Below are positions 8,548 through 16,916 of a DNA stretch of 64,000 nucleotides, one piece after another; position 1 is the first letter of the stretch, and each line of letters opens with the position of its first letter. The notes beneath the pieces are model-generated. The model saw only the letters and a program-made list of their open reading frames with translations. It did no database searches and was not told the origin of the DNA. Location of the stretch: positions 23,788 to 87,787 of the forward strand of contig NZ_LN999807.1 of assembly GCF_001517665.2 (NCBI RefSeq), given 5' to 3'. The position numbers were made by a program, and so were the translations under genes. The DNA comes from Peptoniphilus phoceensis. GTDB taxonomy: Bacteria; Bacillota; Clostridia; Tissierellales; Peptoniphilaceae.

Positions 8548-8878
8548 TTTGCACCTCCACCTTCTTTAGTGTCAAATATTCTGGGTAAGCTTCCTTTATA
8601 AGCTCTATTCCCCTTATCATAAATTCAAAACAAGTTTGAATATCATTTCTTTTAAAAATATCACTTTTTAAAATTTCTATTTTTAACAATCCGTCGCCCT
8701 GTGTGTCATCTATATCACTCTCACTAACTTTAAGTTTATCAATAAGTGTAAAATAAAAAGTTTGTGTAAGAGTAGAAATACTGGAGCAGACAAGTGTATC
8801 AAATTCGCCCTCAGCATGGCCACAAGACTTAAATCCACAGTAATAATTTCCCTTTTTGTAAAGGTCAATACTAGTCAT
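8540..8878 (-). CDS. prp: Ribosomal processing cysteine protease Prp
   Basis: 112 residues. The catalytic pair of the YsxB/Prp family is visible as His21 in SCGHAEG and Cys31 in LVCSSIS. Prp cleaves the short N-terminal extension of L27, encoded by the next gene. It sits between rplU and rpmA as in other Firmicutes, with a one-base overlap at rplU and eight bases at rpmA. The cognate site in the L27 of this organism is atypical (LLLF-SS), so enzyme and substrate may have changed together. Confidence 0.93.
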   Translation of the reverse strand: MTSIDLYKKGNYYCGFKSCGHAEGEFDTLVCSSISTLTQTFYFTLIDKLKVSESDIDDTQGDGLLKIEILKSDIFKRNDIQTCFEFMIRGIELIKEAYPEYLTLKKVEVQND

Positions 8879-9183
8879 TAGTTAATTCCTGAAATTTCAA
8901 CTAAAGTGTATGGTTGACGGTGTCCGTTTTTCTTTCTTTCGTTTTTCTTAGCTTTGTATTTGTAAACGACAACTTTTTTTGCCTTATCTTGAGCTAGTAC
9001 TTTAGCTTCAACCTTAGCTCCTTCAACGTATGGAGTTCCGATTTTAGCATCATCACCAGATACAAATAAAACCTTATCAAAAGTTACTTTGTCGCCTTCT
9101 TTTACATCTAATTTTTCAACTCTAATTTTGTCACCAGCTTCAACAGTATATTGTTTTCCGCCTGTTTCAATAATTGCGTACAT
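8878..9183 (-). CDS. rplU: 50S ribosomal protein L21
   Basis: 101 residues, full L21 length: [12 protein letters not shown] at the start, [12 protein letters not shown] in the middle, [14 protein letters not shown] and the closing FTLVEISGI-like sequence. It binds 23S rRNA in the large subunit. The gene heads the rplU-prp-rpmA unit with AGGAGGTG upstream, a leader RNA and a good promoter. Confidence 0.98.
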   Translation of the reverse strand: MYAIIETGGKQYTVEAGDKIRVEKLDVKEGDKVTFDKVLFVSGDDAKIGTPYVEGAKVEAKVLAQDKAKKVVVYKYKAKKNERKKNGHRQPYTLVEISGIN

Positions 9184-9262
9184 TGTAGCACCTCCTCATT
9201 ACAAGACTCGCCATCATAGGCATCAAGGATTTAAAACCTATTCTGTGCGGTTACATCAATGA
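9184..9262 (-). ncRNA. L21 (rplU) leader RNA, autoregulatory
   Basis: The transcript between the promoter and the rplU ribosome binding site carries AACCGCACAGAATAGG, TGATGCCTAT and GGCGAGTC just before AGGAGGTG. These blocks resemble the L21 leader family described in Firmicutes, in which the ribosomal protein binds its own leader. Assignment from memory of the consensus, not from a covariance search. Confidence 0.65.
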
Positions 9263-9291
9263 ATTTTATCACAAATAAGCCTCTTTGTAAA
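9263..9291 (-). promoter_or_regulatory. Promoter of rplU-prp-rpmA
   Basis: Minus strand TTTACA (9286-9291), spacer of 17, TAAAAT (9263-9268). The start of transcription is expected near 9256, at the start of the leader RNA. Confidence 0.7.
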
Positions 9292-9374
9292 TAAAATTTC
9301 ATAATTTTTACAATTATAATTTCCAAAATTTTTATTCTTATTTTTATCTTTCATGAGAGTATGGATTTTGAAAA

Positions 9375-9411
9375 TTTTATAAAATTAGCAGGTCCTCAAA
9401 CAAGACCTGCT
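9375..9411 (-). terminator. Terminator after thrS
   Basis: Stem AGCAGGTC / GACCTGCT (9387-9411) with an AT-rich tail on the minus strand. Located 48 bases past the thrS stop. Confidence 0.8.
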
Positions 9412-9458
9412 GTGATTTTATCTTTATTTTGTAAGACTTTCAAGATTTAAGTTATTTT

Positions 9459-11369
9459 TTATTCAGTAATTGTCTTATTTTTTATTTCTTCTTTAAGTGA
9501 TTCGATAAATTCATCTACATCAACATCTTGGATTTCTTCTCCGCTTCTCTTTCTAACAGAAAGTTTGCCAGAAGTTTCTTCTTTTTCTCCAATTACTAGC
9601 ATGTAGTTAATCTTCTTAACTTGTGCTTCTCTAATCTTGTAACCAACTTTTTCTGTACGTCCATCAAGGTGAACTCTAAGTCCTTCTTCGTGAAGTTTAT
9701 CTGCAATTTTTTGTGCATAATCTTTAAATTTGTCAGATACAGGTATAACTTCAACTTGTACTGGAGATAACCATAGTGGGAATTTACCTGCAAAGTGTTC
9801 GATTAGGATACCCATAAATCTTTCAACTGATCCAAGTAGGGCTCTGTGAAGCATAACTGGTCTTTTCTTTTCTCCATCTTCATCAACATAAGTTAAGTCA
9901 AAGTTTTCTGGAAGTTGGAAGTCAAGTTGGATTGTACCACATTGCCAAGTTCTTCCAATGGCATCTTCTAGGTGGAAGTCAATCTTTGGACCATAGAAAG
10001 CTCCGTCGCCTTCGTTAATTGTGTATGGTAAGTTCTTTTCTTCAAGAGCTTCTTTTAGTGATTTTTCAGCTAAATTCCAAGCTTCAAGATCTCCCATGTA
10101 GTCGTCTGGTCTTGTTGAAAGTTCAATTGAATATTTAAATCCAAAAGTTGAATATAAATAATCTGCAAGATCAATCATCTTAAATACTTCGTCTTTTACT
10201 TGTGAGAACAAGCAATAAACGTGGGCATCGTCTTGTGTAAATGTTCTTACTCTAAATAGTCCGTGTAGGGCACCTGAAAGTTCGTGTCTGTGAACAACAC
10301 CGTATTCTGCAAGTCTTACTGGTAAATCTCTATAAGAGTGATTATTTGAATTGTAAACTAAAATTGATCCTGGACAGTTCATTGGTTTAACAGCGTAATC
10401 GCCATCATCAATTTTTGTGAAGTACATATTGTCCTTGTAGTGATCCCAGTGACCTGATCTGTGCCATAGGGCTTCATTTAGGATAATTGGAGTTAAAATT
10501 TCTCCGTAACCATTTTCTTCAAGAACTCCTCTCCACCAGTTAAGAAGAGTATTTCTTAAAACCATTCCATTTGGATGGAAGAATGGGAATCCTGGTCCTT
10601 CTTCGTGCATACTAAATAGGTCAAGTTCTTTTCCAAGTTTTCTGTGGTCTCTCTTTTCTGCTTCTTCACGTCTTTCAATATATTCATCTAATTGTTTTTG
10701 TTTTTCAAAGGCAATACCATAAATTCTTTGAAGCATCTTGTTGTTAGAATCGCCTCTCCAATAAGCACCAGCTATTGAAAGAAGTTTTATTGCCTTAACT
10801 TTTTTAGTTGAAAGAAGATGTGGTCCCTTGCAAAGGTCAACAAAGTCGCCAATCTTATACATTGTGATTTTTTTATCTTCTGGAAGGTCATTTATTAGTT
10901 CAATTTTATAATCTTGATTCTTTTCTTTGAAGTGGGCAAGTGCTTCTTCTCTTGATACTTCAATTTTTTCTACTGGAAGATCTTTTTTGGCAATTTCTTT
11001 CATTTTATCTTCAATTGCCTTTAAATCTTCTTCTACAAATCTGTGTTCAAGGTCAAGGTCGTAGTAGAATCCTGTTTCAGTTGAAGGTCCAATAGCAAAT
11101 TTTGTTTCTGGATAAAGCTCTTGAATGGCATAAGCCATAATGTGAGATGCAGTGTGCCATAAAATTCTTTTTCCTTCATTGTCTTCAAATTTTACAACTT
11201 TAAAGTCGCTATCTTCATAAACTTCATCATCAAGTCCTAAGATTTCTCCATTTACTACTGCTCCAAGAGAATCTCTTAGTAGTCCTTGTGATATATCTCC
11301 TGTAATTTTTGATACCTTAACTCCACTTTCGTATTCCTTTTGTGATCCGTCTGGGTATTTAATAATCAT
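9459..11369 (-). CDS. thrS: Threonyl-tRNA synthetase
   Basis: 636 residues, standard bacterial length. Order of domains: TGS at 1-60, editing domain with HTASHIMAYA near residue 72 and the later CKGPHL, catalytic core from about 240 with RNTLLNWWR, HRHELSGALHGLFRVR and the zinc-binding Cys and His, and an anticodon-binding domain from about 535. It charges tRNA-Thr and edits Ser-tRNA-Thr. Expression is set by the T-box leader upstream. A single-gene unit with its own promoter and terminator. Confidence 0.98.
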   Translation of the reverse strand: MIIKYPDGSQKEYESGVKVSKITGDISQGLLRDSLGAVVNGEILGLDDEVYEDSDFKVVKFEDNEGKRILWHTASHIMAYAIQELYPETKFAIGPSTETGFYYDLDLEHRFVEEDLKAIEDKMKEIAKKDLPVEKIEVSREEALAHFKEKNQDYKIELINDLPEDKKITMYKIGDFVDLCKGPHLLSTKKVKAIKLLSIAGAYWRGDSNNKMLQRIYGIAFEKQKQLDEYIERREEAEKRDHRKLGKELDLFSMHEEGPGFPFFHPNGMVLRNTLLNWWRGVLEENGYGEILTPIILNEALWHRSGHWDHYKDNMYFTKIDDGDYAVKPMNCPGSILVYNSNNHSYRDLPVRLAEYGVVHRHELSGALHGLFRVRTFTQDDAHVYCLFSQVKDEVFKMIDLADYLYSTFGFKYSIELSTRPDDYMGDLEAWNLAEKSLKEALEEKNLPYTINEGDGAFYGPKIDFHLEDAIGRTWQCGTIQLDFQLPENFDLTYVDEDGEKKRPVMLHRALLGSVERFMGILIEHFAGKFPLWLSPVQVEVIPVSDKFKDYAQKIADKLHEEGLRVHLDGRTEKVGYKIREAQVKKINYMLVIGEKEETSGKLSVRKRSGEEIQDVDVDEFIESLKEEIKNKTITE

Positions 11370-11393
11370 TTATATCCTCCTAAAAATTAATAA

Positions 11394-11596
11394 TAAAAAA
11401 AGTCACCATCCCAAAGGACGATGACCGTGGTTCCACCTTAATTAAACTCTAGGGATTTAACGCATCCTTACGCCATAGTTTGCTATGGGACTCCAAGTTA
11501 GTTTTCAAAAATATAAAATTGGAAATTTTCAGCTGCCATTTCCTCTCTTAGAATTTCATATAATTTACTCTTCTTATCAAAGTCTCTTTTAAAATT
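11394..11596 (-). promoter_or_regulatory. T-box riboswitch, threonine specifier (ACU), upstream of thrS
   Basis: Minus strand carries AGGTGGAACCACGG (11425-11438), the T-box sequence that contacts the tRNA acceptor end, followed by a terminator hairpin GTCATCGTCC/GGATGGTGAC (11402-11425) and a run of Ts. Stem I begins with AGAGAGG. The specifier triplet at 11500-11502 reads ACU, a threonine codon, placed ten bases before the end of the conserved GGAGU block and followed by A. Uncharged tRNA-Thr would stabilise the antiterminator and allow thrS expression. Confidence 0.92.
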
Positions 11597-11602
11597 GTTT
11601 CT

Positions 11603-11631
11603 ATAATATCATAAAGTTTTTATATCTTCAA
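11603..11631 (-). promoter_or_regulatory. Promoter of the thrS T-box transcript
   Basis: Minus strand TTGAAG (11626-11631), spacer of 17, TATTAT (11603-11608). Confidence 0.65.
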
Positions 11632-11718
11632 GAATATTTTGAAAGAATTTATCATTTCTCTCGCCCCTATATATTACCCAGGAAAAATTATTTAAAACAA
11701 GATTTTTATTTTTTTTGA

Positions 11719-11724
11719 TATAAT
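11719..11724 (+). promoter_or_regulatory. Possible -10 of the membrane protein gene at 11755
   Basis: TATAAT 31 bases upstream of the chosen ATG. No good -35 is seen at 16-18 bases. Weak. Confidence 0.35.
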
Positions 11725-11754
11725 TAAAGAAGAAAAAATTATTTGGAGGCAAGT

Positions 11755-12651
11755 ATGAAAAATAAGTTAAAATATATTCTAATTTTAATAATAATTATAG
11801 GATCAATACCAATTCTTCCCGTCCTTGAAGAAAATTTATATGGTTTTTTTGCATTTTTAAATTTTCATGGACTAAGTTCTCTTGCCTTGCCAATTTTGAT
11901 TTCACTGCCCTTCATTTACAAAAACAAAAACTTATATTTTCTCTATATTTTACTTATTCCAATTATCTACAACAACTTTTTTATAATTTATTTTTTCAAA
12001 GTAGTTGACTATTCTTTCACTTCTATAATATTTTTTGTACTTGGCCTGGTCTTGTCCCTTTACTTATTAAAGGGACAAGAAAAAAACTCCCTAAGAGGAG
12101 TTAAAATTATTTTATATAATAATCCTTTGAGGAGATGTAAAAGTAAAATGGACTACAAAACTCAAATTAAAATGTTCAAACACCTAATTCCTATTGGCGA
12201 GAGAGATTCAAAAGACCTTATAGATTATCTCAAAAATAAATTTGATATTGTTGAAATTGATTTTTCAGAATTACCTTCTTACAAGAGAGATATGCTTAGA
12301 GAAAGTGCAAAGTATTTCGTGGGAAATGATAAGCTAAATGTTGAGATAAAGGACATGTCCTTTCGCTACTTTAAAATTATAGAAAATGAAAAAAGTATAG
12401 AGTATGTGGATCCTCGTGAAGCAGAATATGGTAATTTTCTTTTTTTTATACTTGAAGAAAAGACTAAATATATGTCTACAAATAGTGGTAGACTTCTAAC
12501 AGAGATGACTTATATTTCTGGGGTTTCTAAAGAATCTTACCTTGAAGAAGATTATGTATTTAAAGATTTGCTTTCTAAGTTAATGTTTGACTATATTTAT
12601 GACAATAAATTTTTATATAAAAAAATTCTTAACAAAAAAATAAATAGATAG
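11755..12651 (+). CDS. Membrane protein of unknown function with a C-terminal soluble domain
   Basis: 298 residues from the ATG at 11755. The frame could open at a TTG at 11743, but that codon overlaps GGAGG (11745-11749), which is the ribosome binding site for the ATG. Residues 5-110 contain three to four hydrophobic segments separated by short loops. The remaining roughly 185 residues are charged and look cytoplasmic, without a motif I recognise. The gene is alone on the plus strand, facing the GME-fold gene over a shared bidirectional terminator. Its lower Gly/Ala content and high Ile/Phe/Asn make it look like a fast-evolving lineage-specific protein. Confidence 0.75.
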   Translation: MKNKLKYILILIIIIGSIPILPVLEENLYGFFAFLNFHGLSSLALPILISLPFIYKNKNLYFLYILLIPIIYNNFFIIYFFKVVDYSFTSIIFFVLGLVLSLYLLKGQEKNSLRGVKIILYNNPLRRCKSKMDYKTQIKMFKHLIPIGERDSKDLIDYLKNKFDIVEIDFSELPSYKRDMLRESAKYFVGNDKLNVEIKDMSFRYFKIIENEKSIEYVDPREAEYGNFLFFILEEKTKYMSTNSGRLLTEMTYISGVSKESYLEEDYVFKDLLSKLMFDYIYDNKFLYKKILNKKINR

Positions 12652-12664
12652 TATATGTTTATAA

Positions 12665-12718
12665 ATAAAAGATGGTCCTAGTAGGATGGAACTAATCCTT
12701 CTACATACCATCTTTTAT
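12665..12718. terminator. Bidirectional terminator between convergent genes
   Basis: Outer stem AAAAGATGGT (12667-12676) / ACCATCTTTT (12707-12716) with a nested AGGAT/ATCCT hairpin. A and T tracts lie on both sides, so it can stop the plus gene ending at 12651 and the minus gene ending at 12742. Confidence 0.8.
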
Positions 12719-12741
12719 GATTGTCAATTTTACAAAGACCC

Positions 12742-13428
12742 TCAAATAAAATAAATAGAACCAAAATCTTCTATTGTATCATCTGACAAAATTTCAATTT
12801 CATAATCATAATTACTTATTATTTTTAAGATTTCTTCATAGGATGAATGATGAGAAAAATCTCCTGTGAAGAATATTTTTTTGCCCAAGACTCCACTTGC
12901 CCCACCAATAAAACCATAATTAAAGTTTTGAAGTCTAATCTCCCCATGATTTATTTTATAAATTGGAATAAAATCCCTTAGGCTTTCATAAATTCCTGCG
13001 TCACTTGTAATGATAAAGTCCTCTGTAACAAGTGAGGAACACTTGCCATAGCCCTGCTTTATATTTATCAGTTCATAGCCGGAATTTTTGTAGTAATCTA
13101 AAAGAACTTCATCTGTGTGCTTAAAGTTGTGGATAAAGAAGTTTTTAAAAGCAAAGGCATTTAAGTGAATGTCCCCTGGGTACTTCTTTGACAGTTTTGA
13201 TTGAGATGGAATAAGATTTTTATCAGGAAAAATATTTTTGTAATATTCTAAATTATCTCTATCGACTACAAGCTCTCCACTGGGAAGTGGGTGGACTAAA
13301 ATATCTGGATGTGTGTCCAGTCCTTTCATTAAATTTTTATTTGATTTTGTTCTTACAATTTTTCCATAATCTTTTAATTTCTCCAAAGATTTTTCTGGAA
13401 AATTTTCTGCCACTAGTACATAGGTCAT
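12742..13428 (-). CDS. DUF6873-like GME-fold protein
   Basis: 228 residues. It resembles the DUF6873 group of the guanidino-group-modifying (GME) fold: HPDILVHPLPSGE near residue 41, HLNAFAFKNFFIHNFKHTDE near 88-107, a QGYGKCSSL segment with a candidate catalytic Cys at about 129 and FIGGASGVL near 173. GME-fold enzymes include amidinotransferases and arginine or agmatine deiminases, but no substrate can be read from this sequence. The ATG overlaps the stop of the upstream methyltransferase gene (ATGA), so the two are probably coupled. Family assignment is from memory and moderate. Confidence 0.65.
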   Translation of the reverse strand: MTYVLVAENFPEKSLEKLKDYGKIVRTKSNKNLMKGLDTHPDILVHPLPSGELVVDRDNLEYYKNIFPDKNLIPSQSKLSKKYPGDIHLNAFAFKNFFIHNFKHTDEVLLDYYKNSGYELINIKQGYGKCSSLVTEDFIITSDAGIYESLRDFIPIYKINHGEIRLQNFNYGFIGGASGVLGKKIFFTGDFSHHSSYEEILKIISNYDYEIEILSDDTIEDFGSIYFI

Positions 13429-14171
13429 TTCATCATCTCGTAAATTATAATTGATGCTGCAACATTGGCATTTAGGGAATCAACCTTGGGAGAAATGGGA
13501 ATATTTAAAAATTCTTTTGAATTCTTCATCAAAAATTCAGAAACTCCCTTTGCTTCATTTCCAATTACCACAATGTCTTTATCCTTAAATTCATAATCCC
13601 TTGTGGATCTTGAATTTTCCAGTGAAGTTGCTATGACATTAAAATCTAAATCTACCAAATCTTCCCTAGTCATAAAATAAATTGGCAATCTAAAAATTGA
13701 TGACATGGAAGACCTCACAGTCTTAGGATTGTAAAGATCACATGAATTTGGAGAAATTATAAGCCCATCAAGTCCAAGGGCATCTGCAGATCTTATTATT
13801 CCTCCAAGATTTCCAGGTTCTCTTATATCATCAAGGTATAAATATTTGCCAGAACTTTTGTCAAAATCCCTGTGAATTTCTCTGTAATAGGCAATGATGC
13901 CAGGAGATGTCACTGCATCACAGAGATTTTTGAAAATTTTATCTGAAAAAATGTAAATATTTTCTTCATCTACATTTTTTCTTATATTTTCAAATTTATT
14001 TTCTTTAAAGGCAGATTCACTTAGGGCAAGGTATTCTATTTTAAAGTCTTTTGCTTCTTCAATAACTACAGGTTTTTCCACCATAAATAGCTTATTTTCT
14101 TGTCTGTGCTTTTTTTCCAAAAGTCCCTTTAAAAATTTATATGTATCATTATTTTTGCTTGTAATTATCAT
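13425..14171 (-). CDS. TrmH/SpoU family RNA 2'-O-methyltransferase
   Basis: 248 residues from the ATG at 14171. An upstream TTG at 14183 lies within the TTGAGGAG that serves as the ribosome binding site, so it is not used. The N-terminal 90 residues form the substrate-binding part typical of YsgA-like members, followed by the SPOUT domain with LDDIREPGNLGGIIRSADA, VRSSMSSIFRLP and a C-terminal NVAASIIIYE. These are the three SpoU motifs with the S-adenosylmethionine knot. Likely substrate is 23S rRNA or tRNA, not resolvable here. It lies 14 bases after a terminator that follows the DUF4342 gene. Confidence 0.88.
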   Translation of the reverse strand: MIITSKNNDTYKFLKGLLEKKHRQENKLFMVEKPVVIEEAKDFKIEYLALSESAFKENKFENIRKNVDEENIYIFSDKIFKNLCDAVTSPGIIAYYREIHRDFDKSSGKYLYLDDIREPGNLGGIIRSADALGLDGLIISPNSCDLYNPKTVRSSMSSIFRLPIYFMTREDLVDLDFNVIATSLENSRSTRDYEFKDKDIVVIGNEAKGVSEFLMKNSKEFLNIPISPKVDSLNANVAASIIIYEMMK

Positions 14172-14193
14172 TTTTCTCCTCAACTTATTAAAG

Positions 14194-14212
14194 AAAAAAG
14201 CCCCTAAGGGCT
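14194..14212 (-). terminator. Terminator after the DUF4342 gene
   Basis: Hairpin AGCCC-(CTAA)-GGGCT (14199-14212) followed on the minus strand by Ts. No promoter fits between it and the methyltransferase gene, so readthrough probably feeds the next two genes. Confidence 0.75.
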
Positions 14213-14237
14213 CTTAACTTTTTAATAAAATTTAAAC

Positions 14238-14756
14238 TTATAAAAATTTAGACTTGTCTTTTAAATATTCTTTTACATCAATCACTTCGCCATTGTCCAT
14301 GATAATCTTGAAAGAATAATCATAAATGTAAGCTGCAGATATGCCAAGAAGTGATGCTGGAAGTGCCAAAATCATTCCAATAGCAGAAGTTGTAAGGGAA
14401 AGTGAAAGGACTGTTTCATTGTCTTTTTCTACTAAAAGTCTACTTGCATTTCCTTTTCTCCAAATTTCCTTAATTGCATCCACAATTTCATCAAGATAAT
14501 TTATAACTTCATCCACATATTCTCTGCCATTTTTCTTCTTTTCACTTGATTCAGAAAACTCAGAATATTCTTGATCCTTTTCTTCTTCGCTGTCATAAAC
14601 TTTTGTAGGATCAAATTTTGGATCGTACTTGCCTTCCTTGATATATTGTATTGCTACATCAACATCACCATCACTATCTAGTAGTGCCTTTCTCACAATT
14701 TCATAGGATGCTCCAGTTGTATTTATCACATAATCAATTTTTGTCATATTAATCAT
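14238..14756 (-). CDS. DUF4342 protein with N-terminal UBA-like domain
   Basis: 172 residues. Residues 5-42 form a UBA/TS-N-like helical module (VINTTGASYEIVRKALLDSDGD), a charged linker follows, and residues 90-172 match DUF4342, with a hydrophobic Gly/Ala stretch ILALPASLLGISAAYIYDYSF and a closing VIDVKEYL. Proteins of this design occur in Firmicutes; the function is not known. The start has AGAGGTG seven bases upstream. It follows the YerB-like gene without a visible terminator between them. Confidence 0.85.
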   Translation of the reverse strand: MINMTKIDYVINTTGASYEIVRKALLDSDGDVDVAIQYIKEGKYDPKFDPTKVYDSEEEKDQEYSEFSESSEKKKNGREYVDEVINYLDEIVDAIKEIWRKGNASRLLVEKDNETVLSLSLTTSAIGMILALPASLLGISAAYIYDYSFKIIMDNGEVIDVKEYLKDKSKFL

Positions 14757-14805
14757 AATATCACCTCTAACTAGTAGATACCCAAAAGAAATTTTTTAAA
14801 ATACT

Positions 14806-15888
14806 TTATTTTTCAACTTTTTCTGCATTTGTATTTGTATTTTGAGTACTTTCTTCTCCTTCAGCTTGTGGGACTTCATAGACTGCATCACTTTCTTGGT
14901 CAACTATAGAGAAGAAAGTTCTGCCTGGATAAAATTTAACTTCAGTTCCATCAGCATATTTTAAGATTGTCCTTCCATCTTCATTTTCTTTTTCCCAAGT
15001 TATAGGTGCAAGTTTTCCCTTTTGAAGAAGAAGACCTGAACCTGTTCCAATATTTGCAAGTTTTAAAGTTCCCTTAGGTCCTGCAACTACTCCCTTTTGG
15101 AATAAAACTACTAAATTGTCTGTTGTAAATTCTTCGCCAGTGGCTTCGTCAAGAACAGCTTCTCCTTGGCGAATGTACTTGTATTTTCCACTTGCATCGT
15201 CATAAGTAAAGTTAGTCTTGTAATTTTTGTTGAAATTTAGTGTGATTTCTTTTACATCTAAGCCTTCAATTTCTGCTATCTTGTCATAAAAATTAAGAGA
15301 TGCTGTGTTGTCATTTACATCAACTCCCTTTTCCACTAGATAATTTTCTAATTCAGGTAGAGAGATGTAACCATTGTGAGGTGCACGCTTGCCAACATCC
15401 TTGTTTCTATGGAAGACAATACCTTCTAGGGCAATGCCGTCAAGGTCAACTACATTTCTACTTCTAACTTCAGCAAGTCCTGCTTCAGAGCCTCCCCAGT
15501 GGGCGTAAATTGCATTGTATTCCTTGGCAGTTTGCACAAAGTAAGGTCTTGCAGAACGAACTGGTCCCACGCCTTCAGGGAAGTTGCTTTGGAAAAGTGC
15601 CATATATCTTGTGAACTCGCCTTCAACTCTGTATTCATAAATTATGTCAGCTTTAGAAATTTGCGCTTGAGGTCTTGCATCGTCGTGATTATCAAGCATA
15701 ACTGCAAAGATTTTTTTCTTGGCTTGTTCTTGGTCTTCTCTCTCTTCATGAGTAAGTGGTGTGTAATAAACTATTTTTTCTGGCTCCTTTACTTCAGGCT
15801 CTTTATTTTCATTTGCTGGAGTTTTTCCACAGGCAACAAGGCTTGTGGCAGCTAGTCCTATAAGTAAAAGTTTTTGTAATTTTTTCAT
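14806..15888 (-). CDS. YerB-like lipoprotein (DUF3048)
   Basis: 360 residues with a lipoprotein signal (LVAC, Cys20) and then the DUF3048 domain: FAVMLDNHDDARPQ near 62, ADIIYEYRVEGEFTRYMALFQ near 84, VGPVRSARPYF near 112 and an HWGGSEAG segment. The family member in B. subtilis is YerB, whose role is not established. The C-terminal DUF3048_C half contains FQKGVVAGPKG-like sequence and ends in a Glu/Asn-rich tail. It has its own promoter. Confidence 0.9.
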   Translation of the reverse strand: MKKLQKLLLIGLAATSLVACGKTPANENKEPEVKEPEKIVYYTPLTHEEREDQEQAKKKIFAVMLDNHDDARPQAQISKADIIYEYRVEGEFTRYMALFQSNFPEGVGPVRSARPYFVQTAKEYNAIYAHWGGSEAGLAEVRSRNVVDLDGIALEGIVFHRNKDVGKRAPHNGYISLPELENYLVEKGVDVNDNTASLNFYDKIAEIEGLDVKEITLNFNKNYKTNFTYDDASGKYKYIRQGEAVLDEATGEEFTTDNLVVLFQKGVVAGPKGTLKLANIGTGSGLLLQKGKLAPITWEKENEDGRTILKYADGTEVKFYPGRTFFSIVDQESDAVYEVPQAEGEESTQNTNTNAEKVEK

Positions 15889-15920
15889 TGGATTTCCTCT
15901 TTTCTTTATGTATTAGTTTT

Positions 15921-15949
15921 ATTGTAGAATATAAATATAGATATGTAAA
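15921..15949 (-). promoter_or_regulatory. Promoter of the YerB-like gene
   Basis: Minus strand TTTACA (15944-15949), 17 base spacer, TACAAT (15921-15926). Confidence 0.65.
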
Positions 15950-15973
15950 TAAGATGTTTTCCACAAATTTTTA

Positions 15974-16001
15974 TTGGTCAAATATTTTTTAGTGGTAAAA
16001 T
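15974..16001 (+). promoter_or_regulatory. Possible promoter of the 57-residue membrane protein
   Basis: TTGGTC (15974-15979), spacer of 16, TAAAAT (15996-16001), 19 bases before the ATG at 16021. Confidence 0.4.
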
Positions 16002-16020
16002 TAAGTTAGGTGATGAATTT

Positions 16021-16194
16021 ATGTTTAAAACTATTATTATTCCTGTCTATTTAATCTTTTTAATAGGATATTTTTTAACTGAGTACACAAAAATTATTAA
16101 GAATGAAAAAACAAGAAAAAGAGTCAATATTATCTGTCACACAGTGGCTTGGCTAATACTCCTATACTATTTTGTTATAAGAAGGTTTTTATAA
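16021..16194 (+). CDS. Small two-helix membrane protein (57 residues)
   Basis: ATG at 16021 with AGGTGAT nine bases upstream. The product has two hydrophobic segments, about residues 4-19 (IIIPVYLIFLIGYF) and 36-53 (NIICHTVAWLILLYYF), joined by a positively charged loop (KNEKTRKR). No family recognised. A promoter-like sequence precedes it and a bidirectional terminator follows 16 bases after the stop, which together support a real gene although it is short. Confidence 0.65.
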   Translation: MFKTIIIPVYLIFLIGYFLTEYTKIIKNEKTRKRVNIICHTVAWLILLYYFVIRRFL

Positions 16195-16209
16195 AATTTG
16201 CAAAAAAAT

Positions 16210-16239
16210 AAGGACTAGGTCTCAAAGGCCTTAGTCCTT
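16210..16239. terminator. Bidirectional terminator
   Basis: Stem AAGGACTA / TAGTCCTT (16210-16239), with an A tract before and a T tract after, so it serves the small plus-strand gene and the minus-strand ktrA gene. Confidence 0.85.
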
Positions 16240-16262
16240 TTCTTATATTTTTTTTATAAATT

Positions 16263-16913
16263 TTAATTTTTTTCAGTAAATCTTTTTATGTCCTTGTCTG
16301 ACCCCAAAACTGTTAAGATGTCCTCTTCTTTGATTTTAAAAGAAGCAAGAGGATTTACAAAATTTTCTCCACCTCTCTTGATCATTAAGACATTAAAATT
16401 ATATTCTTCTCTAAGTTTTAAATCCTTTATTTCTTTTCCATGCATTTTTGGAATAGATTTAAAATCATAAATAGTATAGCCCTTAGAAATTTCATTGGCG
16501 TCTAGTAAATAATCATTGGATAAATTATTTGCAAGTCTATAACCCATATCTCTTTCTGGAAAAATAATTTTATCTGCCCCACACTTTAACAAAATTTTTC
16601 CAAACCTATAATTAGGTGCCTTGGCTATAACTTTTTCTATTCCAGCTTCCTTTGATGCAAGAACTGCCATTATTGCAGGTTCAAGACTTTCCCCAATGGC
16701 AATTACTGCAACATCAAAATTTTTTAGTGCAAGCTCTGTCATTGCCTTTTCATCTTCAAGGTCACATATAATTGCTTCAGTGACATTTTCTGAAATTGCA
16801 TCAATTTTTTCTTCGTCATAATCTACAATTACAACATCATTTTTTAAATCATATAATCTTGTGGCAACAGTAGAACCAAATCTACCACAGCCAAATACAA
16901 TAAATGTCTTCAT
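16263..16913 (-). CDS. ktrA: Potassium uptake regulatory subunit (KtrA/TrkA RCK protein)
   Basis: 216 residues. RCK_N Rossmann domain with GCGRFGSTVA at residues 8-17 and the acidic end of the second strand (VIVDYDE), then an RCK_C domain from about 135. This is the size of KtrA, one RCK unit that forms an octameric ring, rather than the two-unit TrkA. It gates the KtrB membrane subunit in response to ATP/ADP and c-di-AMP in known systems. It follows ktrB by three bases, so the two are one unit. Confidence 0.93.
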   Translation of the reverse strand: MKTFIVFGCGRFGSTVATRLYDLKNDVVIVDYDEEKIDAISENVTEAIICDLEDEKAMTELALKNFDVAVIAIGESLEPAIMAVLASKEAGIEKVIAKAPNYRFGKILLKCGADKIIFPERDMGYRLANNLSNDYLLDANEISKGYTIYDFKSIPKMHGKEIKDLKLREEYNFNVLMIKRGGENFVNPLASFKIKEEDILTVLGSDKDIKRFTEKN

Positions 16914-16916
16914 AAA

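Noticed and set aside
9596-9793. Minus-strand frame inside thrS
   Set aside because: Out of frame with the well conserved anticodon-binding domain.
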